From contig CAWKNX010000001.1 in the NCBI GenBank assembly GCA_963851085.1, positions 62,001 to 126,000 on the forward strand: a stretch of 64,000 nt of DNA, written 5' to 3'. This document shows, one piece after another, positions 1 to 9,000 of the stretch. The notes below the pieces were generated by a model. That model was not told the origin of the DNA and ran no database searches. It saw nothing but the letters and a program-made list of their open reading frames with translations. A program made the position numbers and the translations under genes. The stretch is from DATFVJ01 sp963851085. Lineage in GTDB: Bacteria; Actinomycetota; Actinomycetes; Streptosporangiales; Streptosporangiaceae. Position 1 is the stretch's first letter; every line of letters starts with the position of its first letter.

Positions 1-2
1 CC

Positions 3-251
3 GGCGCGGCCCGGGCCATGGCGCTGCGGAACTACCCGCCGGAGAAGGTCGCATCGGCGGTTAAGCGTGCGGTCCGCGACAACCGCCCGCTCGTCCCCGT
101 GAACGCGGAGGCGCGGCTCGGGTACGCGCTGTCCTTGTTCGCGCCCTCGGTGCTCCGGCTGGCCGCGCGCAGGAGCGGCCGGCGGATGTTCGCCCGGCTG
201 GAGCGCTTGGCCGGGCCGGAACGCCCCGCCAGCCAGTGCGGTGACCACTAA
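3..251 (+). CDS. C-terminal fragment, probable short-chain dehydrogenase (cut by window start)
   Basis: The reading frame is open from the first bases of the window to a TAA at 249-251, so only about 82 C-terminal residues are visible. The stretch NYPPEKVASAVKRAVRDNRP, followed by a basic helical tail, resembles the end of actinobacterial SDR-family NAD(P)-dependent oxidoreductases, where a helix and a short hydrophobic segment follow the catalytic domain. The Rossmann fold and the catalytic Tyr-x3-Lys lie outside the window, so the assignment is by resemblance only. It converges on the polyketide synthase operon across a 175-bp gap with no clear terminator. Confidence 0.45.
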   Translation, partial: GAARAMALRNYPPEKVASAVKRAVRDNRPLVPVNAEARLGYALSLFAPSVLRLAARRSGRRMFARLERLAGPERPASQCGDH

Positions 252-426
252 CGTGCACCGGGTTGCGCAAAGCTACTGCCAGCGCGGATAGTCGACGCCG
301 ATCCGGCCAAGGTATGTGGACACCGCACTAGGCGCTTGCGTCCCCGCAGTCAGGAGGCCTGCCGAGTTACGGCAACGTCCCCTTCGTGTCGGGCGTTTCT
401 GGCCCGTCGACCGACCCGGGCGCGCT

Positions 427-1464
427 CTAGTCCGCCAGCCGAAGCAGCGCCGCCTGAAGCGTCAGCCCTGGCCCGAATGCCAGCGTGACCACGTGTGCGC
501 CCGGCGGCAGCGCGGGCCGCAGCCGCTCGAGCAGCAGCAGTGCGGTGGCCGAAGAGCAGTTCCCGTAGTCGCGGAGCACCGCGCGTGAGATATCGAGCGC
601 GCCGCCGGGCAGGCCGAGCCGGTCCGCGACGACGTCCAGGATGCGCGGGCCGCCAGGGTGCACTGCCCACGCCGCGATGTCGGCGACCCCGAGCCCGTGG
701 CGTCCGAGCAGCCCGGTGACGACGTGGTGGACGTGCCGGGCGAGCACACCTGGCACCCGCGGCGACAGTGCCATGCGGAAACCCGTATCGGTCACGTCCC
801 ACGTCATGTAGCCGCTCGCGGTCGTGTCGGTGACAGCGGCCAGGTCGGCGACCTCGAATCCCGTGCCGTCCGGTGTGATCACGGCTGCTGCGGCCGCGTC
901 GCCGAAGAGCGCGTGCGCGACCACCTGGGTGAGATCGGCGCGGCCGGGTGCGGACGGCTGGACGTGCAGGCTCGGCAGTTCGAGACACAGCAGCACGGCG
1001 GGGCGTCCGCGGGCCCGCGCGAAGTCGGCCGCCGCGCCGATCCCCGGCAGCGCGGCGTAGCAGCCCATGTGCCCGATCAGCAGCCGGTGCACGTCGGGGG
1101 CCATGCCGAGATCGCGCGCGACCAGGATGTCGAGCCCGGGCGTGATATAGCCGGTGCACGACGCGACCGCGAAGAGCCCCACCTCGTCCGCGCGCAGGCC
1201 GGCCGCGTCCAGGGCCGCCGCCACCGCGTCCTTGCCGAGCGGCACAGCAGTCTCGCCGTACAGCGACATCCGGTCGCCGGTTCCCCAGCCTGACACGTCG
1301 AGGTCCGGCGGGATCGCGACGCCGTGCCTGGTCCGCACGCCGCTGCCCTGCCAGATCCGTTCCGCGCGCGGATCGCCGCGGTAATGCCCACGGAAGAACT
1401 CATCCCAGAGATCCTGCTGACGGCAGGGTGGCGGCACCGAATGGGCGACCGCCGCCACCGTCAC
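427..1464 (-). CDS. Type III polyketide synthase (chalcone/stilbene synthase family)
   Basis: This 345-residue ketosynthase would extend an acyl-CoA starter with malonyl-CoA on its own active-site cysteine, without an acyl carrier protein. All three catalytic residues of the family are visible: Cys135 in GHMGCYAALPG, His269 in AVHPGG and Asn302 in DYGNCSSAT. The family C-terminal motif appears as AFGPGLT. The GTG start at 1464 is chosen because it overlaps the stop of the upstream gene (GTGA), and the thiolase-like fold begins shortly afterwards. It is the last gene of a three-gene operon whose other members have 4-base overlaps, so the acyl-CoA dehydrogenase homologue and the methyltransferase probably prepare the starter or modify the product. 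The product class (resorcinol, pyrone or quinone) cannot be read from sequence. Confidence 0.92.
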   Translation of the reverse strand: MTVAAVAHSVPPPCRQQDLWDEFFRGHYRGDPRAERIWQGSGVRTRHGVAIPPDLDVSGWGTGDRMSLYGETAVPLGKDAVAAALDAAGLRADEVGLFAVASCTGYITPGLDILVARDLGMAPDVHRLLIGHMGCYAALPGIGAAADFARARGRPAVLLCLELPSLHVQPSAPGRADLTQVVAHALFGDAAAAAVITPDGTGFEVADLAAVTDTTASGYMTWDVTDTGFRMALSPRVPGVLARHVHHVVTGLLGRHGLGVADIAAWAVHPGGPRILDVVADRLGLPGGALDISRAVLRDYGNCSSATALLLLERLRPALPPGAHVVTLAFGPGLTLQAALLRLAD

Positions 1465-2675
1465 CACCGCGCTGTCTCCGCGTCGGGGTCGAGGCCGAGA
1501 ACAGCGCAGCCGAGCCAGTCGGCGCACACATCGCTGGTCGCGGGCTGCAGGGCGCCGCACCGCGCGTCGCGGTAGAGCCGTTCCAGTGGGTGCCCACGGC
1601 GCGTCGCGGATGCGCCGCAGGCCTCGAGCACGGACGCGGCGACCTCCTGCGCGGTGTCGCCCGCGACGAGCTTGGCTCGCCAGATCCAGCGGCTCGTGGC
1701 GGCGGCACCCGGCTCGGCGTCCACCTGGCGTGCCGCCTGGCGCACCACTTCACGTGCCGCGTGGGCCTGCGCGTCGGCGCGGCCGAGGCGCGAGCGCACG
1801 GCACCTGCGGCGCCGAGACCGCGGCCGCCGAGGTCGGCCGCGGCGGTGTCCACGGCGGCACGGGCAAGTCCCGCGTAGACCGCGGCGTACGAGGCCACCA
1901 GCCACTGCGGCATCACCTGGGCGATCAGCAAGGTGATTCCCTCGACGCCGCCGAGCAGGGCATTACGCGGCACGGTGACGTCGAGGTGCAGGTCGTGGCT
2001 GGCGGTCGCCCGCATGCCGAGCGAGTCCCAGGTCTGCTCGACCCTGATTCCCTCGCCCGCGGGTACCAGGAAGTAACTCACGCTGGCACCGGTGCCGGGT
2101 CCGCCACTGGCAGCGCCACTGGCACCGTCACTGGCCCCGCCGCCGGCCCGTCGCCTGGCGGCGACCAGATAGGCCTGCGCGTGCCCGGCGCCTGAGCAGA
2201 ACGCCTTGCTGCCGTTGATATGCCAGCCATCACCGGCCGGCCCGTACGACGTGCGCACCAGGGACAGCCGCGACCCGATCCCGCGTTCCGACATCGCCAC
2301 CGCGTAGAGCGCGCCGGCCGCGGCGGCGCGCAGCACACCGTCGCGGTAGGTGAAGAACTCGTCGGCCGCGCCGAGCGCGCGTGCGGTGTCGTCCGGGGTG
2401 AGGGCGAGGGCCCCGGTGACAGAAGCGTGCATGTTGTAGATGAGCGCGGTGGCGGGATTTCCCTCCGCGAGCGCCATCGCCACCTCGGTGTAGTCGGCGA
2501 AACCGGCCCCGGCGCCGCCGAGCCCGGCCGGCACCATCAGGCCGAGCAGGCCCGCGTCGGCGAGGTCGGCGAAGTCGTCGGCGGGGAACGCGCCCTCGGC
2601 GTCGTAGCCCGCGGCACGTTCCGCGAGGCGCGGGGCCAGCTTTCTCGCTGTTTCGATGGCGTCGCGTGGTGTCAT
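1461..2675 (-). CDS. Acyl-CoA dehydrogenase family flavoprotein
   Basis: A 404-residue protein with the three-part acyl-CoA dehydrogenase layout: an N-terminal helical domain, a beta domain near residues 120-240 (AMSERGIGS, NGSKAFCSGA) and a C-terminal helical bundle. The ATG at 2675 is chosen because it overlaps the methyltransferase stop (ATGA); a longer in-frame extension upstream would run through that gene. The beta domain holds a Gly/Ser/Ala-rich insert of about 25 residues. In the C-terminal region LYRDARCGALQPATSD the usual glutamate of short-chain dehydrogenases is not seen. The enzyme may therefore be one of the relatives that use FAD or FMN for hydroxylation, or it may place its base elsewhere. 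Operon context suggests a role in a type III polyketide pathway. Confidence 0.88.
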   Translation of the reverse strand: MTPRDAIETARKLAPRLAERAAGYDAEGAFPADDFADLADAGLLGLMVPAGLGGAGAGFADYTEVAMALAEGNPATALIYNMHASVTGALALTPDDTARALGAADEFFTYRDGVLRAAAAGALYAVAMSERGIGSRLSLVRTSYGPAGDGWHINGSKAFCSGAGHAQAYLVAARRRAGGGASDGASGAASGGPGTGASVSYFLVPAGEGIRVEQTWDSLGMRATASHDLHLDVTVPRNALLGGVEGITLLIAQVMPQWLVASYAAVYAGLARAAVDTAAADLGGRGLGAAGAVRSRLGRADAQAHAAREVVRQAARQVDAEPGAAATSRWIWRAKLVAGDTAQEVAASVLEACGASATRRGHPLERLYRDARCGALQPATSDVCADWLGCAVLGLDPDAETARW

Positions 2676-3400
2676 GAACCTTCCTTTACCCCGATGCCCT
2701 GGAACAGCACCGATGTCGAGCGGGCAGGTACCATCCGGACGTCGGGCCGGAGCCTGGCGAGCCAGCGCGCCGCGTCGCGGACATGCGGCCGCAGCCCGCG
2801 CAGGCGCAGCTGTACTCCGTGGCGGGCGCATTCGGTGGTCAGCACCTGCCTGTCGACGAAGAGCGCCGGGTCGTGCAGGCCGGGCGGCGCGCCGCCCGGC
2901 ACCCGCTCGGCGATCCAGATGGCGAGCACCCGGGCGAGCCACGTGTCGGCCAGCGTGTCGACGATGAGCGTTCCGCCGGGCCGCAACGCGCGGCAGCACT
3001 CACCCACCACCGCGCGCAGATCGGTGACGTGCTCGAGGATCTCACCCGCCGCGACCACGTCGGCCATTGCATCGGCTACGGGCAGCGCGTGCACGTCGCC
3101 GCGCAGGACGTACCGCAGTCCATGCGCGCGGGCGATGCCGACCGCGGACGGCGACAGGTCGATGCCCACGTGCGTGTAACCGGCGCCGTTCAGAGGCGGC
3201 GCGAGCAGACCGCCCCCGCACCCGACGTCGAGCAGTACCGCGCCGGGCCGCACCGCCGGCGGGACAAGCGCTGCGCGCGCCGCCGCGAGCCAGTGCAGCA
3301 TGGCGAACGCGCCACGCGGTTCCCACCATTGGTCGGCGAGGTCCTCATACTGTGCCGGGTCGTTTCGCGGCCTCGGACCTGGCCGCGTCCTGGTGTTCAC
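2672..3400 (-). CDS. Class I SAM-dependent methyltransferase, UbiG-like
   Basis: This 242-residue enzyme would transfer a methyl group from S-adenosylmethionine. Motif I is LLDVGCGGGLL near residue 55, the acidic residue that binds the SAM ribose lies in GIDLSPSAV, and motif II/III appears as GEILEHV and LRPGGTLIVDT. The N-terminus (YEDLADQWWEPRGAF) matches UbiG-type O-methyltransferases that act on quinone or polyphenol precursors. The start is placed at GTG 3400, just before the first conserved segment; no strong ribosome-binding site is visible. It is the first gene of the operon, and its stop overlaps the start of the acyl-CoA dehydrogenase gene by four bases. A phenolic product of the type III synthase is a reasonable substrate, but this is inferred from position only. 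Confidence 0.88.
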   Translation of the reverse strand: MNTRTRPGPRPRNDPAQYEDLADQWWEPRGAFAMLHWLAAARAALVPPAVRPGAVLLDVGCGGGLLAPPLNGAGYTHVGIDLSPSAVGIARAHGLRYVLRGDVHALPVADAMADVVAAGEILEHVTDLRAVVGECCRALRPGGTLIVDTLADTWLARVLAIWIAERVPGGAPPGLHDPALFVDRQVLTTECARHGVQLRLRGLRPHVRDAARWLARLRPDVRMVPARSTSVLFQGIGVKEGS

Positions 3401-3595
3401 AACCTGAGCCTGTCGGACGCGAACCGCCTGGCCAAGCCGGCAACCCGTTATTCTCGCGCCGCTTTCCCGCGGCGCCGGCAGAACCCCGGCAGCGGACCCA
3501 TCACGTGCCCCCCACGGCTGTGCCGGTAGCAACGGGCGTCACCAGGCGCCATCGTGGGCCGGCACCCGCGCGTATTCGATCTCTGCCTTCTTGGG

Positions 3596-3919
3596 TCACT
3601 CAATGTCGCGGTACGCGCGCACTGCGGCGCGTAGCTGCGGCAGCACCTGCCCGGCGGCGTAGGCCTCGCGTACCAGCCGCTCCAGCACTTCCTGTGCGAG
3701 CTGGTAGGCGCGCTCCGGCCCGCTGACCGCCTCTTTGCCATCCAGGGCGGCCTTCAGCGCCTCGTTGTACGCGGCCTGCGCCGCGGCCACCTGCCCGGCC
3801 GCGTACGCCTCGCGTACCAGCCGCTCCAGCAGGGCCACCGCGCCCTCGTCGGTCAGGGCTTGCTGGTCGCGCAGCAGGTCAGTCGCATGGCTGACCAGCT
3901 CGTCGATCTTGTCTGTCAT
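3596..3919 (-). CDS. Small helical protein with an internal duplication
   Basis: A predicted 107-residue soluble protein that I do not recognise. It starts MTDKIDELVS and is rich in Ala, Leu, Gln and Glu, so it should be almost wholly alpha-helical. It contains the block ERLVREAYAAGQV twice, 48 residues apart. At the DNA level this is a near-identical 42-bp direct repeat at 3646-3687 and 3790-3831. GGGAG lies just upstream of the ATG; a GTG at 3928 is an alternative start. There are no membrane segments or cysteines. It stands alone between the methyltransferase gene and the MarR gene. The duplicated unit suggests a two-repeat helical hairpin. Confidence 0.6.
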   Translation of the reverse strand: MTDKIDELVSHATDLLRDQQALTDEGAVALLERLVREAYAAGQVAAAQAAYNEALKAALDGKEAVSGPERAYQLAQEVLERLVREAYAAGQVLPQLRAAVRAYRDIE

Positions 3920-4116
3920 GGCTCCCACCTGCGCCCAGCGTATTCGCTGGCGGGACGCCCGGCTATCCTCGCCAGGGCAATTATGAGGAACTCCCCGCCG
4001 GATTTCGCATCTGCCAGGCGGGTGCGGCCAAGACGCGGGCGGGTAGTTCTACCTCCCGCAATCAGATCCGGAGGCTAGCGGCAGGGGACAGCGCAGGAGG
4101 TGTCAAGGGGCGGCAC

Positions 4117-4734
4117 CTATGGGCGATCCTGTGTCGCTGCCGTGTCATCGGCTGGGCCGTCGGCTCCGGCGGCGATGCCACGGAGCCTGGCCAGGTGCTC
4201 ACGGAGGACCCGCTCCGATCTGCCCTGGAACTCGAGGATGAGCTTCAGTTCGTCGTCGGTATAGCTGGACGCGGTTTCCTGCCAGGCCAGGACCATCGGG
4301 AGAAAGACCGGAACGACGTCCCGCGTCGTCCGCTCGATGATCACGTGGACGACCACCCGCCGCCGATCGTTGGCGTCACGCTCGCGCCGCACGTAGCCCG
4401 CCTGCTCCAGGCGATCCACCACACCGGTGATCGACGCGGTGGTGAGGCCGGTCGCCTGCGCGAGCTGGCCCGCCGTCAGCGTGCCTGCCAGGCTCAGGAT
4501 GTTGAGGCAGTTCAGGTCGGTGGCGTTGATGCCGATTCGTTCCGCCGCTGCCTGGCCGATCAACTGCATCAGTGCACCCGTCCGGCGGATGGCCAGGCCG
4601 AACGCCGTCTCGAGCGCCCGGCGCCCGGTGCTGTCCGCAGCGGCCGCATCGCCTGCGACGACGCTCTCGGCCCGGGGCACGTCCGCACCCCGCCGGTCCT
4701 GATGCACGGCCGGCACAGGTCGTTCAGTCGGCAT
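4117..4734 (-). CDS. MarR-family transcriptional regulator
   Basis: A 205-residue protein with a winged helix-turn-helix core at about residues 75-140 (LTAGQLAQATGLTTASITGVVDRLEQAGYVRRE). The basic wing DANDRRRVVVHV follows, then a C-terminal dimerisation helix. MarR proteins usually repress an adjacent efflux gene and release DNA when they bind a phenolic or other hydrophobic ligand. It is divergently transcribed from an MFS drug exporter, and the 105-bp gap holds several inverted repeats fitting a MarR site. The N-terminal 35 residues are low complexity and may include an over-called start. Autorepression plus repression of the exporter is the likely logic. Confidence 0.9.
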   Translation of the reverse strand: MPTERPVPAVHQDRRGADVPRAESVVAGDAAAADSTGRRALETAFGLAIRRTGALMQLIGQAAAERIGINATDLNCLNILSLAGTLTAGQLAQATGLTTASITGVVDRLEQAGYVRRERDANDRRRVVVHVIIERTTRDVVPVFLPMVLAWQETASSYTDDELKLILEFQGRSERVLREHLARLRGIAAGADGPADDTAATQDRP

Positions 4735-4751
4735 AGCTCGGCTCTCTATTT

Positions 4752-4788
4752 CCTAGGCATCCTAGACATCAGGATAGTTAGATGCTAA
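4752..4788. promoter_or_regulatory. Probable MarR operator region between divergent genes
   Basis: Three inverted repeats crowd this AT-rich patch. CCTAGG lies at 4752-4757. ATCCT-N7-AGGAT lies at 4759-4775. The perfect TTAG-ATG-CTAA lies at 4778-4788 and resembles the TTAG...CTAA half-sites of SlyA/MarR proteins. The patch lies between the MarR start (4734) and the MFS ribosome-binding site (GGGAGGA at 4824-4830), where a repressor could block both promoters. The site assignment is an inference. Confidence 0.5.
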
Positions 4789-4839
4789 TTTTCCTTAGTG
4801 TACTGCCAGGAACCCCAGCTAGTGGGAGGACTTCGGCCG

Positions 4840-6405
4840 ATGGCTCGGAAGTGGTGGACGCTGACCGCGGTCGTGGTCGGCGTGTTCATGTTGCTGCTGG
4901 ACCTGACGATCGTCAACGTCGCGCTTCCGCAGATCCAGCGGGCGTTCGGCGCGTCCCTGTCCGACCTGCAGTGGGTCATCGACGCCTACGCGCTCACCCT
5001 GGCGGCCATCCTGCTGACCGCCGGCGCACTCGCCGACCGGTTCGGCAGGCGCATCCTGTTCGCCACCGGGACGGCCATCTTCACGATCGGATCGCTGCTC
5101 TGCGGGCTTGCCACCAGCACCCTCGACCTGGCGCTGTCACGGGCCGGGCAGGGCATCGGTGGCGCGATCATGTTCGCCACCTCCCTCGCGCTGATCAGCG
5201 ACGCGTTCCGCGGCCGGGACCGCGGGGCGGCGTTCGGCGTCTTCGGCGCTGTCACCGGGATCGCCATCGCCGTTGGGCCCGTCCTTGGCGGCGTGATCAC
5301 CAGCGACCTCTCGTGGCGCTGGATCTTCCTGGTGAACGTCCCGATCGGCATCGCGGCGATCGCCGTCACTCTGGCGAAGGTCGCGGAATCCCGCGACCCC
5401 GAGGCCACCCGGCCCGACTGGTTCGGGTTCGTCACCTTCAGCGCCGCGCTCGCCGCGCTGGTCTACGGGCTGATCTCTGCTGGCGACGGCTGGGGCTCGG
5501 CCAAGGTGGTCGCAAGCCTCAGCGCCGCCGGTGTCCTGCTCGTCGCCTTCCTGATCATCGAGGTGGCTCAGCGGCGGCCGATGCTGGACCTGTCGTTGTT
5601 CCGGGTGCCGACCTTCGTCGGTGGCCTGATCGCCGCGTTCGCGATCTCGGCCTCGCTGTTCTCACTGCTCACCTACGTCGTGCTGTACCTGCAGGACGAA
5701 CTCGGGTTCTCCGCGCTCGGCACCGGCTTGCGCACCCTGTTCCTCACCCTCGCGGTGTTCGTGACCGCCGGCATCGCCGGGCGGCTCACCACGGTCGTGC
5801 CGATCCGGTTGATGATCTCGGCGGGATTCGCGCTCGTGACCGCCGGGCTGCTGCTGATGCGGGGCGTGACGGTCGGCTCCGCCTGGACGCACCTCATTCC
5901 AGGACTGATCGTGTCGGGTGTCGGGGCCGGCCTGATCAATGTGCCGCTCGCCTCCACAGCCGTCAGCGTGGTCCGGCCCGCACGCGCCGGAATGGCCTCG
6001 GGGATCAACTCGACACTGCGGCAGGTCGGTATCGCGACGGGCATCGCCGCGTTGGGGGCGATCTTCACCGCCGAACTGCGGCACACGGTGACCGGCCGGC
6101 TCGCTGCCTCGCCGCTGGCCGCCCACGCCCGGGCGATCGCGGCCGGGATCGGCGGATCGAAGTCGGGCGGCGCACCAGCGGGCACGCCGGCTGCGGCGCG
6201 ACAGCTCGTCAACGCCGCCGTTCAGGCCGGATTCGTCGACGGCCTGAACCAGATCTTGCTCATCGGGGCAATCGTCGCCGCCGTCGCCGCGGTCGCGTCG
6301 GCCATCCTGATCCGCGGCCGTGATTTCGTCGTGGGGCCCGCTGCACCCGACACCGACAGCGGCCGCCTGGCCGTCGCCGAGTCCGCGGACGTCATTACCC
6401 AATGA
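4840..6405 (+). CDS. MFS drug-resistance transporter, DHA2/EmrB-QacA type (14 TM)
   Basis: A 521-residue polytopic membrane protein of the major facilitator superfamily that would export drugs or other hydrophobic compounds using the proton gradient. It shows the DHA2 signatures: motif D1 in TM1 (LDLTIVNVALPQIQ), motif A in loop 2-3 (GALADRFGRR), and the TM5 motif C-like run GPVLGGVI. About 14 hydrophobic segments are present, and a hydrophilic loop precedes the last one. The ATG at 4840 is chosen because GGGAGGA lies nine bases upstream, and the residues before it are not conserved in character. It is divergent from the MarR gene, which probably controls it. Confidence 0.93.
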   Translation: MARKWWTLTAVVVGVFMLLLDLTIVNVALPQIQRAFGASLSDLQWVIDAYALTLAAILLTAGALADRFGRRILFATGTAIFTIGSLLCGLATSTLDLALSRAGQGIGGAIMFATSLALISDAFRGRDRGAAFGVFGAVTGIAIAVGPVLGGVITSDLSWRWIFLVNVPIGIAAIAVTLAKVAESRDPEATRPDWFGFVTFSAALAALVYGLISAGDGWGSAKVVASLSAAGVLLVAFLIIEVAQRRPMLDLSLFRVPTFVGGLIAAFAISASLFSLLTYVVLYLQDELGFSALGTGLRTLFLTLAVFVTAGIAGRLTTVVPIRLMISAGFALVTAGLLLMRGVTVGSAWTHLIPGLIVSGVGAGLINVPLASTAVSVVRPARAGMASGINSTLRQVGIATGIAALGAIFTAELRHTVTGRLAASPLAAHARAIAAGIGGSKSGGAPAGTPAAARQLVNAAVQAGFVDGLNQILLIGAIVAAVAAVASAILIRGRDFVVGPAAPDTDSGRLAVAESADVITQ

Positions 6406-6558
6406 AGACATCGACGAGGGAGTCTCGATGGCCGCCAATGACGCCGGCCGCCCACGCCCTGGGAAGAACATAGGCGGCTTCACGCCTCAGGTAGCCGCGC
6501 GGCGGCTTCCAGCGAGACCTGCCGCCTGTCCGCCGCCGCGGTCGGCCCATTTCGCCGG

Positions 6559-9000
6559 TCAGGCCCGGAGCGAGAACTCCAGGGTCTGCCCAGGACTGAG
6601 TTCGCGCAGCTCGCCGTGACAGCCGACGCGGACGGGTGGATGGTGACCTGGGCCGCTGGTTACCCGTGCCGTGTGCTCTGCGACGCTGAGGGCGATCACG
6701 TGGTCGCGGTAGAGGATCGAGAACTCGAGCGTACCGAGGCGCTTCGGCCAGAACGGATTCAGCCACAGGACGTCGCCGCGCAGCTCCAGGCCGGCGAAGC
6801 ACCGCTGGAGCACGTCGACGGTACCGGCCATCGCCGCGAGGTGGACGCCCTCGGCGGTGGTTCCGCCTTGGACGTCGGCGATATCGCTGCGCAGCGCCTC
6901 GACGAAATGCTCCACCGCGCTGGCCCGGTGGGCCCGGGCCAGCACCGACGCGTGGACCAGGGAGCTGAGCGTCGAGCCGTTGGACGTGTGGGCCAGGTAG
7001 TAGTCGATCGTTGCGGGGATATCGGCAGGATCCCAGGCGTAGCCGAGGTGGCCGAAAAGCGCGGCAAGCTCGTCGGCGGACAGCAGGTAGAACAGCATCA
7101 GCACGTCCGCCTGCTTGGACACCTTGTACCGGTTCGTCGTGTCGTTCTCGGCCTCGAGGATACGGTCGAGGCGGCTGATGTTGCCGTACCTGGCGCGGTA
7201 GTCCTCCCAGTCGAGTTCCTTCAGGTCCTCGTATCCCTCGAACTGGCTGATGATGCCGCCCGCATGGAACGGGACGAACATGCGGCGCGAGATGTGTTCC
7301 CACCGTTCAAGCTCGGTCACCGTCAAGCGCAGCTTCTCGGTGAGCTCGGTCCGTCGGTGTTCGGGCAGCAGGTCGAGTACCTCGATCGCGCGGAGCAGCA
7401 GCCAGGTCGTCATCACGTTGGTATAGGCGTTGTTGTCGATCCCCGCGTCGGGAGCGTCGGGGTAGCTCGTGTGGAACTCGTCCGGTCCCACCACACCCCG
7501 GATGACGTAGCGGTCCCGGTCGCGATCATAGGCTGCGGTGCTCGCGAAGAACCGGGCGATCTCGAGGATGAGTTCGGCGCCCTGCAGCGCGAGGAACTCG
7601 CGGTCCCCGGTGGCCTGGTAGTACTGCCAGGCGTTGCGGGCGACCGCGATACCCACGTGTCGCTGCAGGTACGTCGTGTCAGGCAGCCAGCGGCCCGACT
7701 TCGGGTTGAGATGCAGGAGTGCGCTCTGCTCTCTCCCGTCGCTGCCGGACTGCCAGGGGAACATGGCACCCACGTGACCAGCCTCACGCGCCGCTCGCAT
7801 CGCGGCGGGCAGGCGGCGGTAGCGATACGCCTTCAGCGACCGGCTCAGCTCGGGCAGCCGCAGGTTCAGGACGGGGAACACGAACATGTCATCCCAGAAG
7901 ACATGCCCGCGGTAGGCCTCGCCGTGCAAGCCGCGCGCGGGAACGCCGATGTCGCGGTCCATGCTGTTGGGCGAGACCGTCTGGAGCAGGTGAAAAATGT
8001 GCAGCCGCAGCACCGGCAGTATTCCGTCGTCCTCGCTGCCGCGCAGCTCGAACGCGAAACGCGTCCACAAAAGTGCCCAGGCGAGCACGTGCCGCCCGAG
8101 CATCTCGTCGAACGAGTCCGCGGTCTCCAGCCAGTCGGTCACCGCTACAGCTACATCCGAGGTGGCGTGGTCGCGCGAGGTGGCGATGGCTACCGTCTTC
8201 TCGACGGTCACCTCGTCCGCCGCGGCGACATCGACGGTGAACTCGTGGCCGATGCGCCCGGGCTCCGCGATCACGGCCGGGTCCTGGTGGAGGCGCGATC
8301 CGTCGCGGAACAGGCGCGTGCGCGATGCCTCGGCGATGCGGATATGTGACTGGCTGGTCTCCACCACAAGCAAAACGGTCGAGGCGTCGAGGCTGCGCGT
8401 CTCGACGGGGACCAGGTGGCGGCTGGCCAGCTGGTGATAGCGGGGGACGCCGGTGTTCTCGACCGTGCCGTCGAGTTCCGACCGTACACGCAGCCGCCCT
8501 GACCAGTTCTCCGGCACGATCGTCATCTCGATGGCGGCAAGGTGTGCGGCGCCCATGTGCACGAAGCGACGGCACGTGGCCCGTGTGACGTGGCCCTGGC
8601 TGTCGCGGATCCGCAGCCGGCGGATCAGCACGCCGCGGCGCAGGTCGAGTTCCTGGCTGTGCTCGACGATCTCCGCTTCGGCGAGGTCGAGCCAGGGCCC
8701 GTCCTCCGCGGCGAAGGTCAGCGGCAGCCAGTTCGGGGCATTGACCAGGCTCTCGTTCTCCACGGTGCGGCCGGCGATCTCGGTCCGCAGCTCGTTGTAA
8801 CAGCCTGCGATGTACGTACCGGGGTAATGGGTTCCGTCCGCGGCCGACTCCGGCGCCGCGCCCCGGGTGGCGAAGTAGCCATTGCCAAGGGTGCAGAGCG
8901 CCTCGCGAAGGCCTTCCCGCTGCGGGAAGAATCCTTCGTACCGAAGTGTCCATCCGGCAATGGGGAGCGGCTGCCCTTCTTGGTCGATCATCTGGGTCAC
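6559..9000 (-). CDS. Glycoside hydrolase family 65 (trehalose/kojibiose/maltose phosphorylase type)
   Basis: An 813-residue cytosolic enzyme of family GH65, whose members cleave alpha-linked disaccharides by phosphorolysis (some by hydrolysis). Domains are an N-terminal beta-sandwich (about 1-280), a linker, an (alpha/alpha)6 barrel (about 330-700) and a short C-terminal beta domain. The general acid is Glu508 in GVVGPDEFH. The barrel also shows ARGLHGEAYRGHVFWD and HISRRMFVPFH. The start is GTG at 9000; an ATG three codons later has AGGTGA in front and is equally likely. Some relatives carry a fused or adjacent beta-phosphoglucomutase; none is seen here. It is followed on the same strand by a GH1 enzyme gene, with the same direction and a 193-bp gap. 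The exact disaccharide cannot be told from sequence. Confidence 0.93.
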   Translation of the reverse strand: MTQMIDQEGQPLPIAGWTLRYEGFFPQREGLREALCTLGNGYFATRGAAPESAADGTHYPGTYIAGCYNELRTEIAGRTVENESLVNAPNWLPLTFAAEDGPWLDLAEAEIVEHSQELDLRRGVLIRRLRIRDSQGHVTRATCRRFVHMGAAHLAAIEMTIVPENWSGRLRVRSELDGTVENTGVPRYHQLASRHLVPVETRSLDASTVLLVVETSQSHIRIAEASRTRLFRDGSRLHQDPAVIAEPGRIGHEFTVDVAAADEVTVEKTVAIATSRDHATSDVAVAVTDWLETADSFDEMLGRHVLAWALLWTRFAFELRGSEDDGILPVLRLHIFHLLQTVSPNSMDRDIGVPARGLHGEAYRGHVFWDDMFVFPVLNLRLPELSRSLKAYRYRRLPAAMRAAREAGHVGAMFPWQSGSDGREQSALLHLNPKSGRWLPDTTYLQRHVGIAVARNAWQYYQATGDREFLALQGAELILEIARFFASTAAYDRDRDRYVIRGVVGPDEFHTSYPDAPDAGIDNNAYTNVMTTWLLLRAIEVLDLLPEHRRTELTEKLRLTVTELERWEHISRRMFVPFHAGGIISQFEGYEDLKELDWEDYRARYGNISRLDRILEAENDTTNRYKVSKQADVLMLFYLLSADELAALFGHLGYAWDPADIPATIDYYLAHTSNGSTLSSLVHASVLARAHRASAVEHFVEALRSDIADVQGGTTAEGVHLAAMAGTVDVLQRCFAGLELRGDVLWLNPFWPKRLGTLEFSILYRDHVIALSVAEHTARVTSGPGHHPPVRVGCHGELRELSPGQTLEFSLRA

